This document shows positions 57,944 through 64,000 of a DNA stretch of 64,000 nt, one piece after another. The notes below the pieces were generated by a model that was not told the origin of the DNA, did no database searches, and saw only the letters and a program-made list of their open reading frames with translations. Every line of letters begins with the position of its first letter. The first letter of the stretch is position 1. The stretch is from Nocardioides perillae (GTDB lineage Bacteria; Actinomycetota; Actinomycetes; Propionibacteriales; Nocardioidaceae), in the NCBI RefSeq assembly GCF_013409425.1, contig NZ_JACCAC010000001.1, positions 3,472,001 to 3,536,000 on the forward strand, given 5' to 3'. A program made the position numbers and the translations under genes.

Positions 57944-58019
57944 GCCCCAGTAGCTCAGTGGACAGAGCAGCCGCCTCCTAAGCGAAAGGTCGCAGGTTCG
58001 ACTCCTGCCTGGGGCACCA
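57944..58019 (+). tRNA. tRNA-Arg (anticodon CCT), CCA encoded
   Basis: Acceptor GCCCCAG pairs fully with CTGGGGC, followed by A and an encoded CCA. The D arm AGCTCAGTGGACAGAGC and T arm GCAGGTTCGACTCCTGC are standard. The loop CTCCTAA gives anticodon CCT, reading AGG. The anticodon stem GCCGC/GCGAA has only three Watson-Crick pairs, with two mismatches at its outer end. Confidence 0.92.
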
Positions 58020-58038
58020 CGGCGTACGCCGGGACGAG

Positions 58039-58058
58039 GGCGGGGGCGCGCCCCCGCC
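58039..58058. terminator. Perfect 20-bp palindrome between tRNA-Arg and the convergent gene
   Basis: GGCGGGGGCG followed by its complement, 19 bp after the tRNA and 6 bp before the stop of the gene at 58065; a bidirectional terminator is likely, although no T-run is present. Confidence 0.6.
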
Positions 58059-58064
58059 GGTCCG

Positions 58065-59249
58065 TCAGCCCTCGACCACCTCGAAGCGCATGCCCGCGGC
58101 CTGCAGTCGCGCGAGCAGCGACTCGCCCATCGCGACCGCGGTGGTGACCTGGCCGCTGGTGGTCGGGTTGTCGTCGAGGGCGAGGGAGAGCGCGGCCTCG
58201 GCGAGCATCTTGGCGGTCTCGTCGTAGCCCGGGTCGCCGCCCGAGACGCGGGTGTGCACCGTCCGGCCGCCGGTCTCGCCCACGAGGTCGACGCTGAACC
58301 ACGACTTGGCGCGGCGGCCCTCGTCGGGGCCGTCGCCCTGCGCGACCTTGCCCAGCAGCGCCTTGCGCAGCGGGCCGACCTGGGCGGCCAGGCCGAGGGC
58401 GGTGACGCCGACCGCGCCGCCCGCGGCGTAGCGCAGCGTCTTGGTGCCGGCGTAGTGGGAGTAGCGGAAGTCGGGGCCGTAGTCGGCGCGCGCGGCCCCG
58501 CTGCGGGCGACCACGAAGGGGTCGAGCGTCGGCAGCGGCAGCAGCCAGTAGCCGAGCAGCGGGTCGCGGTGGGGCTTGCCGGCGACCGCGCGCGAGCGGC
58601 GCCCGGTCGGGCGCTCCTCGCGGCGGCGGCGCTGCGAGGAGGCCTCGCGCATCTGGCGAGCGCGCGCGAACTGACCGAGCGCGGAGTGGAAGGTGCCGCC
58701 CGAGAAGGTGCCGCCGCCGCGCACCACGCCGCGCACCGTCAGCGGCCCGTCCACCGGCCCGTCGGCGGCGAGCTGCTGCACCGTGAAGAGCACGCCGAGG
58801 TCGTGCGGGACGGAGTCGAAGCCGCAGGCGTGCACGAGGCGGGCGCCGGTGCGCTGGGCGGTCTCGTGGTGCGCGAGCCACATCCGGTCGACGAACTCCG
58901 GCTCGCCGGTGAGGTCGAGGTAGTCGGTGCCGGCCTCGGCGCAGGCGCGCACGAGCGGCTCGCCGTGCTCGAGGTAGGGGCCGACGGTCGTGGCGACGAC
59001 CTCCGCCCGCGCGGCCACCGCGTCGAGCGACGCCGGGTCGGTGACGTCGGCGGTGAGCAGCTCGAGCTCACCGAGGTGCGGGTGCTCGGCTGCCAGCGAG
59101 CGGCGCACGTCCTCCAGCTTGGCGGGGTTGCGCCCGGCGAGCGCCCAGCGCAGGTCGTCGGGGCCGTGGGCGGCGAGGTACTCGGCGGTCAGGCGGCCGG
59201 TGAAGCCGGTCGCGCCGAAGAGGACGAGGTCGAGGTCGCGGTCGGGCAT
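58065..59249 (-). CDS. Saccharopine dehydrogenase-like / trans-acting enoyl reductase family protein
   Basis: A 394-residue NAD(P)-binding protein. DLVLFGATGFTGRLTAEYLA is the nucleotide motif, WALAGRNPAKLEDVR, ATTVGPYLEHGEPLVRACAE, DLTGEPEFVDRM and GFDSVPHDLGVLFT follow the family seen in Rv2449c and the mycobacterial trans-acting enoyl reductase Rv2953, which acts in complex-lipid synthesis. No polyketide synthase is nearby, so the substrate is open. The ATG lies 7 nt after CACGAT. Confidence 0.9.
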   Translation of the reverse strand: MPDRDLDLVLFGATGFTGRLTAEYLAAHGPDDLRWALAGRNPAKLEDVRRSLAAEHPHLGELELLTADVTDPASLDAVAARAEVVATTVGPYLEHGEPLVRACAEAGTDYLDLTGEPEFVDRMWLAHHETAQRTGARLVHACGFDSVPHDLGVLFTVQQLAADGPVDGPLTVRGVVRGGGTFSGGTFHSALGQFARARQMREASSQRRRREERPTGRRSRAVAGKPHRDPLLGYWLLPLPTLDPFVVARSGAARADYGPDFRYSHYAGTKTLRYAAGGAVGVTALGLAAQVGPLRKALLGKVAQGDGPDEGRRAKSWFSVDLVGETGGRTVHTRVSGGDPGYDETAKMLAEAALSLALDDNPTTSGQVTTAVAMGESLLARLQAAGMRFEVVEG

Positions 59250-59256
59250 GGGCCAC

Positions 59257-59262
59257 ATCGTG
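59257..59262 (-). promoter_or_regulatory. -10 element, leaderless enoyl-reductase-like gene
   Basis: CACGAT on the minus strand, 7 nt before the ATG at 59249. Confidence 0.45.
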
Positions 59263-59326
59263 GCAGGTCGCCGGGCAGGTCGCCGGGTGAGCCCGCGCGA
59301 GCCCGGAGCGGCCGGCGGGCGCGGCG

Positions 59327-59332
59327 TACGCT
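59327..59332 (+). promoter_or_regulatory. -10 element, leaderless DUF2277 gene
   Basis: TACGCT 6 nt before ATG 59339. Confidence 0.5.
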
Positions 59333-59338
59333 GGTGGC

Positions 59339-59608
59339 ATGTGCCGCAACATCCGCCAGCTCCACAACTTCGAGCCCCCGGCGACGGGCGAGGAGGTCGC
59401 GGCGGCGGCGCTGCAGTACGTCCGCAAGGTCAGCGGCGCGGCCAAGCCGTCGCAGGCCAACCAGGCCGCCTTCGACCGCGCGGTCGCCGAGGTCGCCCGC
59501 GCCACCCAGGAGCTGCTCGACGCGCTCGTCACCACCGCCGCCCCCAAGGACCGCGAGGTCGAGGCGGCGAAGGCCCGGGCGCGCGCGGAGCTGCGGTACG
59601 CCCGTTGA
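59339..59608 (+). CDS. DUF2277 family protein
   Basis: An 89-residue protein with the DUF2277 opening MCRNIRQLHNFEPPATGEEV and a helical C-terminal half (EVEAAKARARAELRYAR). The function is unknown. It ends in TGA overlapping a TTG that may start the sirtuin gene, so the two are probably co-transcribed. Confidence 0.9.
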   Translation: MCRNIRQLHNFEPPATGEEVAAAALQYVRKVSGAAKPSQANQAAFDRAVAEVARATQELLDALVTTAAPKDREVEAAKARARAELRYAR

Positions 59609-60531
59609 CCCAGCAGGCCGCGCACGCTGCGGGGTCGACCGCGGCCGCGCTCGCGCCTGTGGTCCACCCCGTGGTGCGGCCGGCGCAGCGGCCGGCGCTG
59701 CCACCGCGCACGCACCACGACGACCCCGCGGCGGCGCTCGCGCTCCTGGCCGACCGACGGCTCGTCGTGCTCACCGGCGCGGGGCTGAGCACCGACTCGG
59801 GCATCCCCGACTACCGCGGCCCGGGCGCGCCGGTGCGCACCCCGATGACCTACCAGGAGTTCGTGGCCGCGCCGCGGGCCCGCCAGCGCTACTGGGCGCG
59901 CAGCCACGTCGGCTGGGGCCGCATGCGCCACGCCGAGCCCAACGCCGGGCACCTCGCCCTGGCGCGCCTCGACCCGGAGCTGCTCGTCACGCAGAACGTC
60001 GACGGCCTGCACGAGCGTGCCGGCAGCCGCCGGGTGGTGGCCCTCCACGGCCGCATCGCCGACGTCGTCTGCCTCGACTGCCGGCGCACGACGTCGCGCG
60101 CGGCGCTGCACGCCCGGTTGACCACCCTCAACCCCGGCTACGCCGAGGCGCACGCCGACGTGGCCGACCGGCCCGACGGCGACGTGGAGCTGGAGGAGAC
60201 GGCCGACTTCGTCGTGCCGGGGTGCGAGGCCTGCGGCGGGGTCCTCAAGCCCGACGTGGTCTTCTTCGGCGAGAACGTCCCGCGCCCACGGGTGCAGCGC
60301 TGCCTCGACGCGGTCGACGCGCTGGCGGACGACCCGCCGGGGGCGCTGCTGGTCGTCGGCTCGTCGCTGACGGTGATGAGCGGCCTGCGCTTCGTGCGGC
60401 GCGCGGCCAAGGCGGGCACGCCGGTCGTCGTGGTCAACCGGGGCGCCACGCGCGGCGACGACCTCGCGACCCTGGTGGTCGAGGCCGGCTGCAGCGGCTT
60501 CCTCACCGCGCTGGCCGACGCCAGGGGCTGA
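59605..60531 (+). CDS. Sir2-family NAD-dependent protein deacylase
   Basis: Sirtuin of about 308 residues removing acyl groups from lysines with NAD+. Motifs: VVLTGAGLSTDSGIPDYRGP, TQNVDGLHERAGS, the catalytic His in VALHGRIADVVC, zinc cysteines CLDC and CEAC, VFFGENVP and VVGSSLTVMSGL. The start is uncertain: TTG 59605 (TTGA overlap with the preceding gene) or GTG 59659, both ahead of the conserved core. The 53-residue insertion between the zinc pairs is typical of class II (SIRT4-like) members. Confidence 0.9.
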   Translation: MTQQAAHAAGSTAAALAPVVHPVVRPAQRPALPPRTHHDDPAAALALLADRRLVVLTGAGLSTDSGIPDYRGPGAPVRTPMTYQEFVAAPRARQRYWARSHVGWGRMRHAEPNAGHLALARLDPELLVTQNVDGLHERAGSRRVVALHGRIADVVCLDCRRTTSRAALHARLTTLNPGYAEAHADVADRPDGDVELEETADFVVPGCEACGGVLKPDVVFFGENVPRPRVQRCLDAVDALADDPPGALLVVGSSLTVMSGLRFVRRAAKAGTPVVVVNRGATRGDDLATLVVEAGCSGFLTALADARG

Positions 60532-60532
60532 G

Positions 60533-60576
60533 GCCCGCGACTGGAGCCCGCGACTGGAGCCCGCGACTGGAGCCCG
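60533..60576 (+). repeat. 13-bp tandem repeat GCCCGCGACTGGA, 3.4 copies
   Basis: Three identical 13-bp units and a 5-base remnant in the 59-bp gap between the sirtuin gene and the convergent gene at 60591. Confidence 0.85.
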
Positions 60577-60590
60577 GCCAGGGGGTCAGG

Positions 60591-60968
60591 TCAGCTCTCG
60601 GCGAGCAGCGCGACGGCGCGGCGCTGCGCGGGCACCCGCATGGCCTCGCGACCGACGGTGCGCAGGCTGCCGAGCATCGCGACGACGTCGGCGACGTCGA
60701 CGCGGGGGGCCTCGGCGGCGGCGTCCTCGCACAGGAGGGCCTCGGCCTGGTCGGCCGGGACGACCCCGCCGAGCGAGAGGCGGTAGACGGTGTCGTCGAG
60801 GGTGAAGTCGACGTCGACCACGCAGCCGGTCCAGTGCTCGGCGCCCGAGCGCACGACGACGACCTCGCCGGGCTCGAGCCCGCGGGGCAGGCCGGCGGCG
60901 GTGTGGCTGACGAGCAGCGAACGACTGCGGCGCGTGAACTCCGCGACCTCGGTCTCGACGAGCAGCAT
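60591..60968 (-). CDS. Hypothetical protein, 125 residues
   Basis: Soluble-looking protein with alternating beta segments (RSLLVSHTAAGLPRGLEPGE, GCVVDVDFTLDDTVYRLSLG) followed by helices. A strong GGGAGGGAG precedes the ATG at 60968, so it is very probably expressed. No family is recognised. It lies 138 bp from the DtxR gene on the same strand, and may be co-regulated. Confidence 0.75.
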   Translation of the reverse strand: MLLVETEVAEFTRRSRSLLVSHTAAGLPRGLEPGEVVVVRSGAEHWTGCVVDVDFTLDDTVYRLSLGGVVPADQAEALLCEDAAAEAPRVDVADVVAMLGSLRTVGREAMRVPAQRRAVALLAES

Positions 60969-61105
60969 GGTGGGCTCCCTCCCGGTGCGGGTCCCTCAAC
61001 CCGCACCCACCTCAACGACGCGTTCGGGGCCGGGTCACGCCGCGGATCGCGACCGCTCCCACCGGTCTGGACCACCCGGGACCCGGGCGGCCCGACGGAG
61101 CGAGG

Positions 61106-61792
61106 TCAGAGCACGCGCACGAAGATGTGCTCGGCGGCCTCGAGGTCGACCTCGGCGGTCTCGCCGGAGGAGCCCACGAGCACGCCGTGCTCGGTGCCGA
61201 CGACGGTGACGGTCTTGTCGGGCAGGGCCCCGGCACGCCGCAGCGCGCTCATCAGCACCTCGTCCTTCTGCATCTCCTCGGAGATGCGGCGCACGTGCAC
61301 GCGGCCCTCCGCGGTGCCCGCGGCCGACGCCAGCGACTGCACGCCCTCCATGAAGCCCTCGCCGGGCGCGGTCTGGCCGAGCTCGTCGAGGCCGGGGATG
61401 GGGTTGCCGTAGGGCGACTCTGTGGGGTGGTCGAGCAGCTCGAGCAGGCGCCGCTCGACGGTCTCGCTCATCACGTGCTCCCACCGGCACGCCTCGGCGT
61501 GCACGAGCTCCCAGTCGAGGCCGATGACGTCGGTGAGCAGCCGCTCGGCCAAGCGGTGCTTGCGCATGACCCGCACCGCGAGGCGGCGGCCCTCCTCGGT
61601 GAGCTCGAGGTGGCGGTCTCCCTCGACGGTCAGCAGGCCGTCGCGCTCCATCCGGGCGACGGTCTGCGAGACCGTCGGGCCCGACTGGTGCAGCCGCTCC
61701 GCGATGCGGGCGCGGAGCGGGACGATGCCCTCCTCCACGAGCTCGTAGATCGTGCGGAGGTACATCTCGGTGGTGTCGATCAGGTCGCTCAC
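61106..61792 (-). CDS. DtxR/IdeR-family metal-dependent transcriptional regulator
   Basis: A 228-residue repressor activated by Fe2+ or Mn2+. The winged helix reads MYLRTIYELVEEGIVPLRAR then LHQSGPTVSQTVARMERDGL. Metal-site residues are in place: HRLAERLL (His79/Glu83 equivalents), VHAEACRWEHVMS (His98, Cys102, Glu105, His106). An SH3-like C-terminal domain is present (about 155-228). The GTG at 61792 is preceded by GGGAGGAT. Cys102 favours an iron sensor as in DtxR/IdeR, but targets are not in the window. Confidence 0.93.
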   Translation of the reverse strand: MSDLIDTTEMYLRTIYELVEEGIVPLRARIAERLHQSGPTVSQTVARMERDGLLTVEGDRHLELTEEGRRLAVRVMRKHRLAERLLTDVIGLDWELVHAEACRWEHVMSETVERRLLELLDHPTESPYGNPIPGLDELGQTAPGEGFMEGVQSLASAAGTAEGRVHVRRISEEMQKDEVLMSALRRAGALPDKTVTVVGTEHGVLVGSSGETAEVDLEAAEHIFVRVL

Positions 61793-61867
61793 ACCGCCAT
61801 CCTCCCAGACGCGGCCGACACCTCCCGCAGCCGACGGCGGGCCCCCCGGCGGCTGGGTGGGCGGTGG

Positions 61868-61873
61868 CACAGT
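61868..61873 (+). promoter_or_regulatory. -10 element, leaderless photolyase gene
   Basis: CACAGT 6 nt before GTG 61880; a weaker match than the others. Confidence 0.35.
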
Positions 61874-61879
61874 GACGGC

Positions 61880-63244
61880 GTGAGCGACGCGCCCGTGCAC
61901 ACCGTCATGTGGTTCCGCCGCGACCTGCGGCTCGGCGACAACCCCGCCCTGCTCGAGGCGTGCGACGCCGACGGCGTGCTGCCGCTCTTCGTGCTCGACC
62001 CGGCCCTGTGGGACCCGGCCGGCCCGTCGCGTCGCGCCTACCTCACCGCCTCGCTGCGCGCGCTCGACACCGCGCTCGACGGGCTCGGCGGCGGCCTGCA
62101 GGTCGTGCACGGCGACCCCGTCGAGGTGCTGCCGCGCGTCGCGGCGGAGGTGGACGCCCGCCGGGTCCACCTCGCCGCCGACTACGGCCCCTACGGCCGC
62201 CGGCGCGACGAGCGGGTCGAGGCGGCCCTCGCCGAGCGTGAGGTCGAGGTCGTGCGGACGGGCTCGCCGTACGCCGTTGCGCCGGGGCGCGTCGTCAACG
62301 GCTCCGGGAAGCCCTACCAGGTGTTCACGCCCTTCTCGCGCGCGTGGGCGGAGCACGGCTGGCGCGGCCCGGTCGACCCGCCCAGTGCTGCCACGTGGCT
62401 GACGCTCGAGCGCACCGACGACCTGCCCGACGTCGACCTGCCCGACGGCCTCGCGCTGCCCGAGGCCGGCGAGGAGGCCGCGCGGCGCGCGTGGGCGGCC
62501 TTCCTCGACCGCGTCGCCGACTACGACGAGGAGCGCAACCGTCCCGACCTCGACTCCACCTCGCGGATGTCGCACCACCTCAAGTACGGCGAGGTGCACC
62601 CCCGCACGCTGCTCGCCGACCTGAAGGGGCGCCGCGGCAAGGGGCCGACGACCTACCGCACCGAGCTGGCCTGGCGCGACTTCTACGCCGACGTCCTCTT
62701 CCAGCGCCCCGACTCCGCCCGCGACTACTACAAGCCCGAGCTCGCCCGCCTGCAGTACGACGAGCCCGGCGCCGGCTTCGAGGCCTGGCGGGAGGGGCGC
62801 ACCGGCTTCCCCGTCGTCGACGCCGGGATGCGACAGCTGCGGGCCGTCGGCTGGATGCACAACCGGGTGCGGATGATCACCGCGAGCTTCCTGGTCAAGG
62901 ACCTGCACGTCGAGTGGCAGCACGGCGCCCGGCACTTCCTGCACTGGCTCGTCGACGGCGACCTGGCCTCCAACAACCACGGCTGGCAGTGGACGGCCGG
63001 GTCGGGCACCGACGCCTCGCCCTTCTTCCGGGTCTTCAACCCCACCACCCAGGGCCGGAAGTTCGACCCCGACGGTGCCTACGTGCGGCAGTGGGTGCCC
63101 GAGCTCGCCGCGCTGCCCGACGACGCCGACGTGCACGACCCCTCGCCGGAGCAGCGCGAGCAGGTGGGTTACCCCGCCCCCGTCGTCGACCACGCCGCGG
63201 AGCGCAAGGAGGCGCTCGAGCGGTACGGCAAGATCCGGCCGTGA
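61880..63244 (+). CDS. phr: Deoxyribodipyrimidine photolyase (class I CPD type)
   Basis: Blue-light, FADH-dependent repair enzyme for cyclobutane pyrimidine dimers; 454 residues. The antenna domain begins VMWFRRDLRLGDNPALLEA; the FAD domain carries ELAWRDFYADVLF, FPVVDAGMRQLRAVGWMHNR, MITASFLVKDLHVEWQHGA, SNNHGWQWTAGSGTDASPFF and RVFNPTTQGRKFDPDG. The Asp in GTDASPFF is the photolyase rather than cryptochrome residue. The stop overlaps the next GTG by 4 bases. Confidence 0.95.
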   Translation: MSDAPVHTVMWFRRDLRLGDNPALLEACDADGVLPLFVLDPALWDPAGPSRRAYLTASLRALDTALDGLGGGLQVVHGDPVEVLPRVAAEVDARRVHLAADYGPYGRRRDERVEAALAEREVEVVRTGSPYAVAPGRVVNGSGKPYQVFTPFSRAWAEHGWRGPVDPPSAATWLTLERTDDLPDVDLPDGLALPEAGEEAARRAWAAFLDRVADYDEERNRPDLDSTSRMSHHLKYGEVHPRTLLADLKGRRGKGPTTYRTELAWRDFYADVLFQRPDSARDYYKPELARLQYDEPGAGFEAWREGRTGFPVVDAGMRQLRAVGWMHNRVRMITASFLVKDLHVEWQHGARHFLHWLVDGDLASNNHGWQWTAGSGTDASPFFRVFNPTTQGRKFDPDGAYVRQWVPELAALPDDADVHDPSPEQREQVGYPAPVVDHAAERKEALERYGKIRP

Positions 63245-64000
63245 CCACCCAGCGCACCGAGCCCACCGAGCAGGCCCTCACCGTCCCCGCCCGCTTCTGC
63301 GGCCCGCCGCGCAGCGGCAACGGCGGGTGGAGCGCCGGGGCGCTCGCCGCGCTCTGGGCGGACGCCCGCGGGTCCGGCCCCCTCGGCACGGCGGTGACCG
63401 TCACGCTGCGCACCCCGCCCCCGCTCGACACCCCGATGCCCACCACCCACGACGAGGCGGGCGCGCTGGTCGCCCACCACGACGGGGTGGTGGTCGCGGA
63501 GGCGGTCGCGGCCCCCGCCCCGCCCCGTCCCGTGCCGGGCGTCCCGGTCGCCGACGCGGCGGCCGCGGAGGCGGCGTACCCCGGCCTGCGCTCGCACCCC
63601 TTCCCCACCTGCTTCGCCTGCGGTCCGGGTCGAGAGCCGGGCGACGGCCTGCGGATCTTCCCGGGGCCGGTCGACCCGCGCGACGCCGACGAGCCCCGCG
63701 TCGCGGCGACCTGGGTGCCGGCCGGGCCGGCCGGGTCAGCCGGGTCAGCCGGGTCAGCCGGGTCAGCCGAGCCGGTCGACCTGGCGACGACCTGGGCAGC
63801 GCTCGACTGCGTCGGCGGGTGGGCCGGCGACCTCGAGGAGCGGCTCATGGTGCTCGGTCGGATGACCGCAGTGGTCCACCGGCTGCCGCGGCCCGGCGAG
63901 ACGCTGGTCGTGGTCGGCGCCGCCCGCGGCGTCGACGGCCGCCGCACCCTGACCGCCTCCTCGCTGCACGACGAGGACGGCGTGGTGGTCGGGGCCGCCG
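63241..64000 (+). CDS. Unknown protein, possible hotdog-fold thioesterase (3' end off window)
   Basis: At least 253 residues, open to the window end. FCGPPRSGNGGWSAGALAAL near the start and FPTCFACGPGREPGDGLRIF in the middle look conserved; the layout resembles actinobacterial hotdog-like proteins annotated near acyl-CoA metabolism, but I cannot place it firmly. An AGS repeat (GCCGGGTCA x4, near 63735) is inserted before PVDLATTWAALDCVGGWAG. GTG 63241 overlaps the photolyase stop, implying co-expression. Confidence 0.7.
   Translation, partial: MTTQRTEPTEQALTVPARFCGPPRSGNGGWSAGALAALWADARGSGPLGTAVTVTLRTPPPLDTPMPTTHDEAGALVAHHDGVVVAEAVAAPAPPRPVPGVPVADAAAAEAAYPGLRSHPFPTCFACGPGREPGDGLRIFPGPVDPRDADEPRVAATWVPAGPAGSAGSAGSAGSAEPVDLATTWAALDCVGGWAGDLEERLMVLGRMTAVVHRLPRPGETLVVVGAARGVDGRRTLTASSLHDEDGVVVGAA

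Noticed and set aside
58254..61412. Another long plus-strand open frame (about 1,050 codons) across several genes
   Set aside because: It crosses the enoyl-reductase-like, DUF2277, sirtuin and DtxR genes in other frames and has no domain; high GC suppresses stop codons.

Overview
The window is very GC-rich actinobacterial chromosome, with GTG starts, 4-base start/stop overlaps and conserved actinobacterial gene order. The combination of DUF2243, DUF2277, DUF1360, AbiEi-like genes, a Glp/GlpR pair and a pmt-rsmI-tatD-rpfB-ksgA-ispE cluster points to Actinomycetes, most likely Nocardioidaceae (inferred; no database search was possible). Almost everything looks like resident core genome. There is no CRISPR array, prophage or recognisable transposase.

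Layout. 1-2936: end of the ribosomal/RNA polymerase cluster on the minus strand (infA, rpmJ, rpsM, rpsK, rpsD, rpoA cut by the window edge). 3206-12181: luciferase-like monooxygenase, DinG-type helicase, a large hybrid sensor kinase and a SecD-SecF fusion. 12298-22384: the hflX/dapF/miaA/miaB cluster with flanking enzymes and a plus-strand run of small acidic proteins around a Nudix gene. 22503-25875: a gluABCD-type amino-acid ABC transporter. 25920-31542: PHP-type phosphoesterase, hotdog protein, TetR and MarR regulators, a methyltransferase and a patatin. 31576-42490: ABC-F ATPase, ispE, ksgA, rpfB, tatD, rsmI and pmt, in an order shared with Mycobacterium (Rv1002c-Rv1011), interrupted between rpfB and tatD by an inverted-repeat-bounded gene. 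42510-45525: membrane protein, a degenerate hydrolase, universal stress protein and tRNA-Ala. 45613-51751: GlpR receptor, rimJ-like acetyltransferase, mog, moaC, moeA/glp, UDP-glucose pyrophosphorylase and, divergently, 5-formyl-THF cyclo-ligase. 51768-64000: penicillin acylase, FmdB-like protein, SAF protein, mscL, LCP ligase, tRNA-Arg, enoyl-reductase-like protein, sirtuin, DtxR regulator, photolyase and a partial unknown gene.

The least ordinary content is between genes. Three unrelated families of long palindromes each occur twice: 58 bp (17660, 46664), 62 bp (28727, 44379) and 79 bp (36793 and, inverted, 38041). The two 79-bp copies differ at 2 positions and bracket one AbiEi/PD-(D/E)XK-like gene that splits the normally adjacent rpfB and tatD, giving a 1,327-bp cassette-like unit. 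One 62-bp copy supplies the stop codons of two convergent genes. A 14-bp TetR-type operator at 28001 recurs exactly in the centre of one 58-bp palindrome.

A second recurrent signal is a -10-like hexamer 6-7 nt before the start codon of at least 18 genes, which predicts widespread leaderless transcription and fixes many start sites. Two genes have lost hallmark residues: a P-loop kinase with Lys to Thr in Walker A, and an alpha/beta hydrolase lacking both Ser and His.
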